Below are positions 22,376 to 34,076 of a stretch of DNA of 64,000 bases, piece after piece. Origin of the DNA: Kitagawia praeruptora. Taxonomy: Eukaryota; Streptophyta; Magnoliopsida; Apiales; Apiaceae. The translations under genes and the position numbers were made by a program. The notes below the pieces were generated by a model. The model ran no database searches. It was not told the DNA's origin and saw nothing but the letters and a program-made list of their open reading frames with translations. The stretch's first letter is position 1. Every line of letters begins with the position of its first letter. The stretch is taken from positions 9,124,001-9,188,000 of the forward strand of contig CM075353.1 in the NCBI GenBank assembly GCA_037693485.1, written 5' to 3'.

Positions 22376-22600
22376 TATTTAGCATCCGTATGCTAAATAC
22401 TGTTACTGAGCATACGGTTTTCCAGCCGTTGGATCAACGATCCAACGGCTGGGGTTTTAAAAAAAAATCTCACCGTACCGTAGAAACTTTCCGCGGTACG
22501 GGGCACGTACCGCAGAAAATGCCCCATGTTTTCACATCAAAAACAGTACTGTACACGTACCGCGGAAACTTTCCGCGGTACGGTGAGTTTAGCATACGGT
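22376..22600. repeat. Palindrome-rich foldback element upstream of the DUF1677 gene
   Basis: The outer ends CCGTATGCTAAA and TTTAGCATACGG are inverted. Inside are a 14-bp stem with 3-base loop (CCAGCCGTTGGATC, 22422-22452) and a 12-bp stem with 1-base loop (GTACCGCGGAAA, 22557-22581); the second has partial copies near 22480-22520. It is far more GC-rich than its surroundings. It ends about 180 bp before the TATA box of the next gene. Confidence 0.65.
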
Positions 22601-22781
22601 CAGCAAACGTTTGCACCAGACCGGGACCCTTAAATTTTTAATCAAACATAACAAAACAAAACAGTTAAAAGACTCCAAACTCCTTTAGGTAAATAAAATT
22701 GACAAGGCCCAACCAGTTTGTCCCATTTTCCACTGCCTCTGTCCCTTGAAACATGGCACAAATTATTGCAGATTTCCCTAC

Positions 22782-22788
22782 TATAAAA
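22782..22788 (+). promoter_or_regulatory. TATA box of the DUF1677 gene
   Basis: TATAAAA in CTACTATAAAACCCC, about 130 bases before the first ATG, followed by a pyrimidine-rich start region (CCTATCCCTCTTCACTTTCC). Confidence 0.6.
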
Positions 22789-22912
22789 CCCCTCCTATCC
22801 CTCTTCACTTTCCTCCCCACTGATCATCTCTACATTACATTTCCAAACCATAATAATTCCCATTTTTTACTATACACATATAAATTTTTATTCACCTTTT
22901 TTCGAAAAGTAC

Positions 22913-23332
22913 ATGCAAGATTACAAGGAGGAAGAAGAAATGGAAACAGAGTTGGCCAAGTGTGAGTGTTGTGGATTCAAAGAAGATTGTACTCAAGATT
23001 ATATTAATGAAGTTAAGTCTGAATTTCAAGGAAAATGGCTATGTGGATTGTGCTCAGAGGCAGTTAAAGATGAAGTAAACAAACAAAATAGCAGTAGTAA
23101 TAGTGCACTTGGTCTTGAAGATGCTATAAAGGCTCATATGTCATTTTGTAGTAAATTTAAAGCCAATCCGGCTATTCTAGTAGCTGATGGGATGAGGCTG
23201 ATGCTCCGTAAGAGGTCCGATACGTTGTTGTCATCGTCGTCGTCGTCGTTGTCATCGAGTACTTCTTCGAAGAAGTATGCGAGATCAACAAGTGCAGCAC
23301 AAGCTGTAGGAAATGACTTTCTTGTGTTGTAA
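22913..23332 (+). CDS. DUF1677 family protein
   Basis: Intronless 139-aa protein. The core runs CECCGFKEDCTQDYINEVKS, then GKWLCGLCSEAVKDE, the cysteine-bearing signature of the plant-specific DUF1677 family (PF07911); the paired CxxC motifs (CECC, CGLC) suggest metal binding. A conserved helix-like region follows (LEDAIKAHMSFCSKF, PAILVADGMRLMLRKRSD), then a serine-rich low-complexity tail encoded by TCG/TCA repeats. Function is unknown for the family. A second in-frame ATG nine codons later (METELAK) could be the real start; the first is used here because it follows the TATA box and leader without an intervening ATG that I noticed. The length is typical of the family. Confidence 0.85.
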   Translation: MQDYKEEEEMETELAKCECCGFKEDCTQDYINEVKSEFQGKWLCGLCSEAVKDEVNKQNSSSNSALGLEDAIKAHMSFCSKFKANPAILVADGMRLMLRKRSDTLLSSSSSSLSSSTSSKKYARSTSAAQAVGNDFLVL

Positions 23333-23339
23333 CAAGTTA

Positions 23340-25009
23340 GTATAAATTTGTTTATGCTCTAGTTTAACTTTTGTTGAAATAAGCTGACTTATAGAAGAGC
23401 TTCTGTTTAGCTCTCATACAACTTGTTTTGTACAAAGGATGTCTTTTTCTTTGGTTAATGGAACCTTAATTGATTCTACTTAGTTTTAACTTGGAGTTTT
23501 TTCTGTTCTTGGTGGTAAAGCATGGGGGATTGTATTTTTTCGTTTCTTTTCTTTAATTCGTTCAAGTCAAAAAATCCTATAATAATGTATCCTTGACTTT
23601 GACTTGCACAGGATTTTCGCCCTTAATAATATTCCCCGCATCCCATCAATTTATTTACAATTTCCTTTTTACGTCTGAAACTTTTTAAATTTTGATGTCT
23701 AAAATTTTTCAAAATATAGTAAAATTTTATATATAAAAATTAATTTAACATTTATTATTTTTCCCCACTTTATTCATTTAACATTGATTGGTCTCATAAC
23801 ATTATCCATTTTTCTCCACTAATTTACACATTTTCTTAATATTCGTATACTCATCTAATATGTAAAAAAAAGAAAAAAAAAACGGAAAGAGTAAATCGAA
23901 GATTAAGTTGAATTAAAAATTATGGAGAACATTTGGTTCATGGTATGGTTAATTAGCAGTAACGGAAATCCAAATCTCAATCATATATAGTAATATTTGA
24001 ATTAGCAATTTGGTTATTGTGAATAGAAATTTACATTAAACGGATAAATCAATCTCTACTCATTTATTGAAATACCATATCATTTTCATTTACATAAATC
24101 TTATTCTCATTTTCGTATGTCATTTCAACTAACAATCCACGTCCTATTGTGTTTTCGGTAATAAATAAATAAATATAAGTAGGGTTATAAATTGATTCGA
24201 ATTATCCGTATCATATCCGAAAATATGATACACGTTTCAAATTTATTTTGTGAATGATCCAAATCTGACGAAAAAATTAAACCGGATATAAGCACTCATA
24301 TACCCGTTCAGATTAAGTCTCATACTATTCTTAATAGATCCTACCCGAATATGATTCATGATCCGTATTTGATTCAAACCCGAATATGATTATATTTTTA
24401 GTTCTTTACATTTCCAATTAAATAGCTTATTATAGTTTTTTTAATATCATTGGTAACTTTAAATTTTCATAAAATACGAGTTAATCATTAGTTATTTATT
24501 ATCAAATACTTAATACATCATTTATTTAAATTTTCAATTCTTGATTATTATGTTTTCATAATATTATATTTATTTTAGAATAAATGATTATTTATATAGT
24601 TCAAATAAAATGATACATATTATTGGATCATATTTAACTTTTATTCGATAGATCACAAACTACCCGATTAAAAAAAACATCATACTAGTACACATTTAGT
24701 TCAAATCCGAAACTTAATATCTGGAATCGATTTATATCTAAATAAATTGATTTTAGACCCAAATCTGGACACGAAATACTTGAACAAAGAAATATTTGAC
24801 GATCATTTTACCGCCCTATATAGAAGTGTTTTGTCAGTTTGGGTAGAGAAATTTTCACTCAAAAGATTGTCTACATGCAAAATAGGATGTACATTTACTA
24901 TTATTCACGAGAGTGGTGAGGTTGTTTAAAAAAGATAGAGTCTTGGTGAGTCCCTGAAAAAAATTAAGAAAAGTTACGCGAATTTTTAATGAAAAATTGC
25001 CTAAAATAT
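23340..25009. other. Gene-free AT-rich stretch
   Basis: The 3' flank of the DUF1677 gene (to about 23480), then AT-rich sequence with runs of ATCCGTATCATATCCGA-like text near 24180-24380. No gene, RNA or bounded element is recognised. Confidence 0.4.
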
Positions 25010-25745
25010 TCACATTTGTGTCCTCAATCATTTAAAATATTCGTTTTTTAAAACACCGTCTAAAATACTCATGGATCACGCTTTTGAAAATGGCACAACC
25101 CACTCAACTATAGTACCAATCGCCGGCAACAAAAATCGATTTGAGTGTTTTCAATCCAACGAATCAAATACTATGAAACTGATATGGATGTGTAGAGGGT
25201 GAAGAGACGATTCCAATGATGTATATAACACGATTGAAAAAACACGGAAGGGGATGAACGAAGGAAGAGAAAAATCAATCTTCGAAATCACGATTTTGAT
25301 TGTAAGTTGCGAGATCTCGATTTCTAGCATTCCATATATAATGAAACTTGTATAGGATTGTAGAGAAGACGAAGACGGTTCGATTGGTGTGTAGGTTGTG
25401 ACTGGACGATCACGGGAGAGGGGTCAACGAAGAGATAAAGTGAAGTCACCGACGAGAGCTTCTCTCGAGTTTCTCTGGAGACGAAGAAGGCGACAGATGC
25501 ACCTGTGAAAAATACGTATTTTCATATGCGCATTCCTAAACGGCGCATCCTAGCTTGCACGCGCCTATGTTGTTGGCGTATCCTACTTCGACCCAAGAGG
25601 CGTAACAACGAAATACTTCGACCCCATATGTGTATCCGAGGATACTCCTCTGTTATAGGCGTATCCCGTGGATATTTTGGGCTAGCAATGCAAAATTTTG
25701 ACATTTTGATTATAAAATAATAAAAAATGGGTATTTAGAACATTC
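25010..25745. repeat. Element of the ACGCAT/ATGCGT type with a genic-looking interior
   Basis: Begins in AAAACACCGTCTAAAATACTCATGG and ends in ATGGGTATTTAGAACATTCACCC, a layout like the 34.7-35.5 kb element. The right part has repeated GCGTATCC/GGCGCATCC phrases. The middle (25080-25500) is more GC-rich and purine-rich, with no clear ORF. Confidence 0.4.
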
Positions 25746-26841
25746 ACCCATTTATAATGTTTAAGTGTAAACAATTATTCTTGCAAAAAAAAAAAAATGT
25801 AAACAATTATTATTTTATCAAATTAATTAGATTATCGACCAACTCAACACATGAACACATAATGTTCCCCATATTAATTATTGTCTTGATGAGTCACTAA
25901 AAAAAATCAAAAATGTTCTGCAAATTCATAACATTCAAATGTAATCAATTATTCTCGCAAAAAAATGTGTAAACAATTAAAGTTCCACATATTAATTAGA
26001 TAATCAACCAACTCAAAACATAATGTTCCACCATATTAATTATTGTCTTGATGAGTCATTGAAAAAAAATTCAGAAATGTTATGTGAATTCAGAATGTTC
26101 AAGTGTAAACAATTATTCTTGCAAAAAAAAAAAAATGTATAAACAACTATTGTTCCTCCATATTGATTAGATAATCGACCTCTACTCTACGCATGTCACT
26201 AATAATATTAATAATAATCATCGTTCGAAAAAAACAATATTAATAACTGTTGTTCCTCCATATTCATTATGTGAATTCGGAATGTTCAAGTGACAAATAA
26301 TAACAACCTCACTTTTAATTAAAAAGATGTTGCAACTTGCAATGATTTTTTTTTTCAAAACCTTGAGTACATTTAGAATTATCTTGGTCAATCAGTTTTC
26401 TAAAAATTGTTCGATTTTTTAAAAATTGCCGATAAAATATAAATTTATCATTAAAAAATATTTGATGAATTTATTTTTAAAATCCGATTTATGGTTATGA
26501 ATTATTTTTGAATGGTATTTATATTATAAATTAAGCTAATATATTAAAAACAACTGAAATATTAAAATATTCGATTTTTGTTTCGATTTATCATTCCGAT
26601 AAATCGATAAATTGCTATTATGTACCAAAACCGATTTGTTCCGATTTTCAAAATCTAGCCCATTATGACATTAAGTCCAAACAGTCTTTGAGGTAAGTTC
26701 CTAATTTCTTCTTTATTTACCAAAATCTCCAAATATGACCGTTAACCATTTTAAATTTCAAAAAGTAACGGCTTTATCCTTATCATCCAAAACAACACAT
26801 TCTTAAACAAAACACACACACAATCACACACCAAACACGCA
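25746..26841. other. Gene-free stretch with a short imperfect tandem repeat
   Basis: Three to four imperfect copies of a block (GTGTAAACAATTATTCTTGCAAAAAAA ... AATTAGATAATCGACC ... TGTTCCTCCATATT), with a period of very roughly 180 bases, lie between 25760 and 26290. No coding sequence. The promoter of the next gene presumably lies in 26650-26830; no clear TATA box was seen. Confidence 0.45.
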
Positions 26842-28145
26842 ATGAAATCAGTTACTTCGACACCCGAATCCTCCGTGTATTCGACAACGGACGATGAAAA
26901 ATCTGAAATTCGAGACACGAGCTGTTATTTCCCTGATTGTCGAAAAGATGCTAATTGTAATTGTGAAATGTGCTTGGCAAGCATTAATGCCACTCTTGAT
27001 TTAATGCCATTGAGTGTTCAAAGATCATCTCTCACTAAATTGTCTTCGACTCCGATATCGAGGACCCCGGTTCCGTTTAGTCCTTCTGTTCTTTTTACGC
27101 CTGAATCGCGGGTTTCTCCTGTCAAGATGGCCTTATCACCTGTGATGAAATCGAATAAAAAATTGAGGTTTGAAGGGGATGAAGAGAAGAAGGAGAAAAG
27201 AGAGGTGGGGTTTTTGGGGGTGGTTTTGAAGAGGTTGTTTTTCGGGTTTTGTTTGGTTTTGGTGTTGGAGTTTGGGTTTTATTGGGTGGTTTCGAGGGGT
27301 TTTAGGACCGAGTTGTCGAATGATTTGGTGAGGAATTTGGGGGAGGAATCATGGGGTTTGCGAGATTTGAATGAAAGGTTTGCGTATTTGAGTAGTGGGA
27401 TTAAGGGATTGATTGGTGAGAATAATTTGAATGGGAGTTTTGTTGATGATACATGGGAGATCAATCAGGTATATAATCGAAATCAGTTTGTGCATTTTTT
27501 TTTATTTTAGTGGTGTAAAATTTTGAAGCCCCTTGGCTTACAATGTACTTTGTGTGATCTAAATTGTGCCCAATTTTGTAGGATGGTTTGCTCTTGAATT
27601 CATATCTTAAATTGTACAACTCTGCGGTGGAGGAGGTACGTATATGGGGTTGGCCTTTGCAAACTGCTGGATTGCTTACAACTACATTTTCTTCGAAGTC
27701 ATATACTGTGTTGTCAGGAAGAGTTACTGAGGTATGATTCAGACTGATTTCTCAGATAAACAGTCCAGTTAATTCCTGTCATTTATTTGTAATTTTTGTT
27801 TTTTATAGTGTTCCTGAGGCCATGCTTTTTTATGTCATTAGCTTAAATTCATGACCATTCATTTTACAGTGGACTAATGGCAAAGCTCGATATGTGATCC
27901 GAAGAGCAAATAGTTCATGGACACAAGAAAAATGGAGTGCTTCAGTAGTGCAATTAGATCGAAACACATGGATTCTCGAGTATAAGAGAAGTTGCATAAC
28001 AGAGAATGCACCATTGCTTTCAGCAGCTCTAGAGTTCTTGAAATTCAGGATTACCAGACTTCTGCAAAAAATGAATCAGGAGTTCTGGTTATTGTCTATT
28101 CAAGGCAGCCACTTTAAAGGAAGGGCAGAAAGTTTCCCAACATGA
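26842..28145 (+). CDS. Plant membrane-anchored protein, possibly ERG2/sigma-1-receptor-like
   Basis: Three exons by eye: 26842-27468, 27582-27731, 27870-28145, all joined in phase 0 at good GT-AG sites (350 aa). The N-terminal half is polar and Ser/Pro-rich with a Cys cluster (CYFPDCRKDANCNCEMC, about residues 28-44) and a basic stretch. One strong membrane segment follows (VVLKRLFFGFCLVLVLEFGF, about residues 126-145). The C-terminal 190 residues end in ITRLLQKMNQEFW. The downstream domain (VLSGRVTEW, NTWILEYKRS) vaguely recalls ERG2/sigma-1 receptor proteins, which some plant homologues are named after, but I cannot confirm this. It ends about 650 bases before the convergent DYW-PPR gene stop. 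What it does is unknown. Confidence 0.7.
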
Positions 28146-28393
28146 GATTTTTTTGTAAGATGATAGGAAATGATATGCTCTTCTGGTCTTCTCACAATAG
28201 AGGCATCTAACTCTCATTTCTGATAGTCTTTGCTAGAATTACAGAGAGCCTATCTGAATTCCTTTTTTACTCTTGTAGCTCAAAATTAACAACTTGAATA
28301 TATCTCATATTTTGTTTTTCCATTCATAGCCGTCATAGTGTCATATTTTGTTTTGTGCAACACTATGTTCGATAGCTAAACTTGCAAAATTAT

Positions 28394-28953
28394 CAATAGA
28401 AAGTGTTGAATGTTTGATTGCTAAACTTGTGAAATTATCAATGAAAAGAGTTGAATGTTCAGGCACACAAATTTTGCTTCAATCTGTACTTTCATGTGTA
28501 TTATTAAACATTAAGGTTACCAATAGTCGTTACATGAACAAACACCATTTTTATAATGATGAAATCTAGTTCTATCTCTGACAACAATTTCGGTCTTATA
28601 CACATCTGATACAAGCTTCATGAAAGTATGACAGTCCTCACATATCCTGAGGTTCTTGATTATATGAATGCGTTCAATAGAAAGTGTTGAATGTTTGATT
28701 GCTAAACTTGTGAAATTATCAATGAAAAGAGTTGAATGTTCAGGCACACAAATTTTGCTTCAATCTGTACTTTCATGTGTATTATTAAACATTAAGGTTA
28801 CCAATAGTCGTTACATGAACAAACACCATTTTTATAATGATGAAATCTAGTTCTATCTCTGACAACAATTTCGGTCTTATACACATCTGATACAAGCTTC
28901 ATGAAAGTATGACAGTCCTCACATATCCTGAGGTTCTTGATTATATGAATGCG
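28394..28953. repeat. Tandem duplication (2 x about 281 bp) over the 3' end of the DYW-PPR gene
   Basis: 28394-28674 and 28675-28953 appear identical base for base. Each unit holds the last 49-50 codons of the DYW-PPR gene and about 120 bases of 3' flank. The outer copy (coding part about 28517-28672) lies downstream of the gene's stop and is a detached DYW end. Exact identity implies a recent event. Confidence 0.9.
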
Positions 28954-30900
28954 TGTTGTAGTTTTCCCTGACAACAGCCCATAACAGAGTGCCAATTTTT
29001 CACTGTGCCACAACACTGCTTCCTTTTTCTCCTCTTCGTCTAAATTAGTCAGTACACTGGTGGTAATTGGTGAGTAACCTATTAGCTTCACGTCAGTGAC
29101 TACCTCATTTAACTTTGCGTAGATCTCATCTGACTGTTTATGGTATTTGTCTGCTGTCAAAAACTCGTGGACTTCGTTGTTTAGCTCAATCCTACTAGTT
29201 CCCCGTTCCTTTGATATACCTTTGTGTTTCATCAGCTGCCTCACCTCTCCGACATTGTGCCATCGTTCTTCTTTGGCATAAATATTTGACAAGAGCACAT
29301 GGGCACCATCATGATCAGGGTCTAGCTTAAGAAGCTGTTTTGCGGCAAACTCCCCCAATTCAAACTCGCCATGGATTTTACAAGCGGACATAAGGGACCC
29401 CCAAATTACAACATTTGGAGCAAAAGGCATACTCTCTATAAGCTGGAGAGCGTCCCCAAGAAGATTAGCACGGCCATAGAGATCTACCATGCAACCATAG
29501 TGTTCGTGCTTTGGTTTTATGCCATACTCATCCACCATTGATGCAAAAAGCTTTCGACCTTCTTCAACCAATCCTGCATGGCTGCATGCATATAAAACAC
29601 CCACAAATGTTACTCCATTGGGCTCAACATTTTCAAACTTCATTTGCTGAAAGATCTTTAGCGCATTAATGGCATCCCCGTGCATAGCTAAAGCAGAGAT
29701 CATAGTAGTCCAAGTTATGACATTTTTTCGTCGCATGAGAACAAAAACCTCTCTTGCATCCTCAAGACTTCCACATTTGGCATACATATCGATAAGGGCA
29801 TTATTTATGGGCAAAACTTCCCCAAATCTATTTGTTTTGACAAATTTGTGGATCCATCTAGCCTGATCTAATGCCCCTGCATTGGCACCAGCTGAAATAA
29901 CACTTAACATGGTTACATGATCAGGATATATTCCCGAGTCTTGCATTTCGCCAAATAACTTGATAGCTTCTTGAGGCGCATCACTCTTTGCATAACCAGC
30001 TATCATCGCACTCCAACAGATCAAATCCCTTTTCACCATTTGATCAAAGATCGCGCGGGCCGACTCAACCTGTCCTTGTTTTGAGTACCCTGAAACCATA
30101 GCAGTTGACGCAACTACATTCTTTGGATTCAACTTATCAAACATCTCCTGTGCCAACTCCATAGACCCACAACCCGCATACATAGTAACAAAAGTGCTCT
30201 GCATACGATAGTCAATCATGATATCATTATCAATAACCATTCTGTGAATAGCTTTCCCAAACTCCAAATTTGTAGCACGACCACAAGCAGAAAGAATGGT
30301 CGAAAACAATCTCTCATCCGCCTCAATATTACACCTCTTCATCTCTTCCAAAAGGAGCAACACATCATCAAACAATCGACTCTGACAGTACCTACTCAAC
30401 AAAAATAAAAATAAAAAACCGCAAGAGTAAAACTAAACGAAAAACCATTAAAAAAAAAAAAGAACCATAGTAAAGCATTCCAAACAATACCCATCAATCA
30501 TAATATTCCACGTTACAATATCTCTCTGCGACATTCTATCAAACACCATCCGTGCACTAACAATCTCCCCACACGACGCATACATTCCAACCAACCCCGT
30601 CTCAACAAACGAATCATCCGAGAACCCCATCTTAACAACCAACCCATGAATCATCATCCCTTCATCCACCGCCTTAACTCTCCCTGCCGCTTTAAGTACA
30701 AGCGGAAAACTAAACTTATCAACGCCAATTCCTCTCCTAAGCATTTCATCAAACACATTGAGTGCATTTCCGGGGTGTTTAGTTCTCGAGAGGTCTCGTA
30801 AGAAGCGGTTGCATAAATGGGGTTTTGGGTTGTCATTTTGGAGGGGGGTGGGGGTTAGTGGTGGTGGGGTTGGGAAAGCTACGATGGGGTGGTTCATCAC
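28798..30900 (-). CDS. PLS-class DYW pentatricopeptide repeat protein (At4g14820-like)
   Basis: Two exons: 30900-30491 and 30391-28798 (667 aa), splitting codon GGG of DGYC; the intron is about 99 bases with GT-AG ends. The protein has P, L and S repeats (VTWNIMIDGYC, MVSGYSKQGQ, ALIDMYAKCGSLEDA, WTTMISALAMHG, LYACSHAGLVEEG), the E/E+ region, and a full DYW domain with zinc/deaminase residues (HSEKLA, CEDCH, RDRTRFHHYKNG, CSCNDYW). DYW proteins are C-to-U RNA editing factors in mitochondria or plastids: the repeats choose the site and the DYW domain deaminates. N-terminus and repeat order resemble Arabidopsis At4g14820; that match is from memory. The terminal 49 codons are duplicated downstream. 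Most relatives are intronless, so the intron is unusual; alternatively the interval is an indel in a pseudogene. Confidence 0.85.
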
Positions 30901-31068
30901 TGGTAGTCTGGTACTGTGTTTTTGCTTTTTAGTGGAAATGGAGGGAAATACAAATGAGTGTGTGGCTTTATATTTTAGTTTGATTAAATAATTTTGTTTG
31001 ATATTTTCTTAAACATCTTTTGAGTATAAATATTTACTAGCCTATAACCCGTGCGAGGCACGGTTGCT

Positions 31069-32420
31069 TGTAAATTCTTTAATTATATTTTATTATTAAA
31101 ATTTTAAGTTGTATATATATTTTTATTAATAGAATAATTTATAACTTTATAATCCCATGTATATAAATATTATTAAAATTATTTATTTTGAATTATCATA
31201 GTTCTATTTTGAATTATTATATTTGTGTATGCGGTGCATATTAATATTAATACATATTATTTAGGCTATGTGTGTGTTTTTTTTTTGAATTTTATTAATA
31301 ATAGAGATTTAACCAAACCAAAGAGTGACCAAAAAAAGAGTGACAAAAAAAAGAGTACAGTGCGATGCACGGTTGCTTGTAAATTTTTTAATTATATTTT
31401 ATTATTAAAGTTTTAAGTTGTATATATATTTTTATTAATAAAATAATTTATAACTTTATAATCCCATGTATATAAATATTATTAAAATATTTATTTTGAA
31501 TTATCATAGTTGTATTTTGAATTATTATATTTGTGTATGCGGTGCATATTAATATTAATACATATTATTTAGGCTATGTGTGTTTTTTTTTGAATTTTAT
31601 TAATAATAGAGATTTAACCAAACCAAAGAGTGACCAAAAAAAGAGTACAAAAAAGAGTGACAAAAAAAAAGAGTACCAAACCAAATATACCCTGTTTTGC
31701 TTATATTTTGAATTATTATAGTTGTATTTTGAATTATTATATTTGTGTATGTGGTGCATATTAATATTAATACATATTATTTAGGCTATGTGTGTTTTTT
31801 TTTTGAATTTTATTAATAATAGAGATTTAACCAAATCAAAGAGTGACCAAAAAAAGAGTACCAAAAAAGAGTGACCAAAAAAAGAGTACCAAACCAAATA
31901 TACCCTGTTTTGCTTATAATAGTAAAATTATTTATTTTGAATTATCATAGTTGTATTTTGAATTATTATATTTGTGTATGCGGTGCATATTAATATTAAT
32001 ACATATTATTTAGGCTATGTGTTTTTTTTTTGAATTTTATTAATAATAGAGATTTTACCAAACCAAAGAGTGACAAAAAAAAGAGTACAAAAAAAGAGTG
32101 ACAAAAAAAGAGTACCAAGCCAAATATACCCTGTTTTGCTTATATTTTGAATTATTATAGTTGTATTTTGAATTATTATATTTGTGTATGTGGTGCATAT
32201 TAATATTAATACATATTATTTAGGTTATGTGTCCCCAGACCTTGCTTTATGCGGGATATACTGGGTTTGTTTGGTTTTATTTAGGCTATGTGTGTTTTTT
32301 TTTTTTTGAATTTTATTAATAATAGAAATTTAACCAAACCAAAGAGTGACCAAAAAAAGAGTACCAGAAAAGAGTGACGAAAAAAAGAGTACCAAACCAA
32401 ATATATCCTGTTTTGCTTAT
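31069..32420 (-). repeat. About five tandem units inside the Helitron
   Basis: Each unit contains TTGAATTATTATATTTGTGTATG, GGTGCATATTAATATTAATAC, TTTAGGCTATGTGT, a T run, TTTTATTAATAATAGA and a series of AAAGAGTGAC/AAAGAGTACC words, ending in ATATACCCTGTTTTGCTTAT. Units are roughly 220-320 bases and differ mainly by indels. The first two also keep the hairpin-proximal GCACGGTTGCTTGTAAAT. Confidence 0.8.
32232..32272 (+). repeat. Short SINE 3'-end-like insertion
   Basis: CCCCAGACCTTGCTTTATGC, then GGGATATACTGGGTTTGTTTGG, interrupts one Helitron unit. This phrase is the common 3' end of plant Au-type SINEs, recalled from memory. Only the tail is present. Confidence 0.45.
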
Positions 32421-32436
32421 AATAGTATAGTATAGA

Positions 32437-32705
32437 AGAGAAAATTGGGTCTAAGGTTATAACAAAATATACTTATAAAGTAAGGGGTCCTGTAGGGACT
32501 TTTTTGTAAATACAAAACTTTTTTTCAATAATTTACAAAAATATCCTTAAATTTGTATTAAAATTTGTTTTAATCTCATATAGAACCCTGAGGTTACCTC
32601 ATGCACATGAAACCCAATATTTAATTGTAAGGTATATAAATTTATTTATTTAAAAAAATTAAGATTAATTTGTACATCGCATCCCGTACCTTTCTCTGAA
32701 TCTCA
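32437..32705. other. Non-coding spacer
   Basis: AT-rich, no bounded feature. Confidence 0.4.
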
Positions 32706-33845
32706 GTTGAGGTTCTATACCTTTAATTTTAACAGTTTACACCATAAATTTAGGAAACGCTATCATTCAGCATGTCTTTCATGAATCCAACATTAAGTCG
32801 TTAAGTCAGACGTTAACGTTAACTACCAGATGAGTATTTTTGGTAATGAATAAAATTTTCAGTTGCATCCTAGAACTTTGCTCGAATCTCACTTTAGATC
32901 TATAATTACTATTATATTAATTTTATAATGATTAGCATTAAATTTTCTTTGTAATTCACTTTATCAAAAAATAATCGACTTATATTGTTCTTTATGTTGA
33001 CGTTAAAATTTAAAAATTAGACCATTAATTAATTTGATCTAGTGTATATAAAGTTTTGATGCACAAACTTTATTATTCTAGCTATATCTTAAGCTTTAAA
33101 AGTCAGATTTACAAAATTTTACAGCTCACTCGAAACTCACGAAATAATATTTGATTTTATGATGATTTCACAAGACTTAGTTGCAGTTTGATGATCTCAA
33201 CTATTATTTTTTTTTTTGCACAAAAATGATTCTTATAATTGTTGACATTTTATGAACTAAACTCTTATCTTATAAAAGTTGAGGCTCTATACTTTTAATT
33301 TTAACAGTTTGCACCATAAATTTAGGAAACGCTGTCATTCAACATGCCTTTCATGAATCTAACGTTAAGTCGTTAAGTCTGACGTTAACGTTAACTATCA
33401 GAAGGGTATTTTTGGTAATGAATAAAATTTTCAGTTGCATCCTAAAACTTTGCTCGAATCTCACTTTAGATCTATAATTATTATTATATTAATTTTATAA
33501 TGATTAGCATTAGATTTTCTTTGTAATTCAATTTATCAAAAAATAATCGACTTATATTGTTCTTTATGTTGATGTTAAAATTTTAAAATTAGACCATTAA
33601 TTAATTTGATCTAGTGTATATAAAGTTTTGATGCACAAATTTTATTATTCTAGCTATATCTTAAGCTTTAAAAGTCAGATTTACAAAATTTTACTACTCA
33701 CGCGAAACTCACGAAATAATATTTGATTTTGTGATGATTTCACAAGACTTAGTTGCAGTTTGATGATCTCAATTAATTTTTTTTTTTGCACAAAAATGAT
33801 TTTTATAATTGTTGAGATTTTATGAACTAAACTCTTATCTTATAA
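32706..33845. repeat. Tandem duplication, 2 x about 572 bp
   Basis: GTTGAGGTTCTATACC at 32706 recurs as GTTGAGGCTCTATAC at 33278, and similarity continues to the shared end ACTAAACTCTTATCTTATAAAA. Copies differ at several percent of sites by eye, so the event is older than the DYW duplication. No coding sequence. Confidence 0.8.
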
Positions 33846-33847
33846 AA

Positions 33848-34076
33848 GATGATTGCATTCCGTCAAATTTTTAACAGTTTTTAACAGACGTTAATGAATT
33901 CACCTTTTATTTTTTATTATTGTAGTTTGATCGCTAAACTTTTTGTTGTTTGCACATAAATTAATAGTTGCTATTTTTTGTAAAAAATAATAGTTGAACC
34001 ATCAAAGTACAATAATAAAAAAGAAAAAGTGAATTCATTAACGTCCGTTAAAAAAATTTGACGAAATGCAATCATC
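33848..34076. repeat. Foldback element (GATGATTGCATTCCGTCA ends)
   Basis: GATGATTGCATTCCGTCAAA at the left pairs with TTTGACGAAATGCAATCATC at the right, and inner GTTAATGAATTCACTTTT pairs as well. It shares wording with the element at 53450-53752. Confidence 0.65.

Larger units (their letters stand above)
31037..32436 (-). mobile_element. Non-autonomous Helitron
   Basis: The minus-strand 5' end is TCTATACTATACTATTATAA (from 32436). The 3' end has the hairpin CCGTGCCTCGCACGG (31049-31063) followed eight bases later by CTAG (31037-31040), with T next to it. TC start, subterminal hairpin and CTRR end define Helitrons. The 3' flank fits the usual A/T insertion site; the 5' flank does not fit perfectly. 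About 1.4 kb, no Rep/helicase. Confidence 0.65.

Noticed and set aside
22372..22641. 89-aa plus-strand frame
   Set aside because: Lies over the palindromic foldback element; the frame is a by-product of GC-rich inverted repeats.
31069..32420. CRISPR-like or satellite array
   Set aside because: Units are long, contiguous, AT-rich and bounded by Helitron ends; no spacers.
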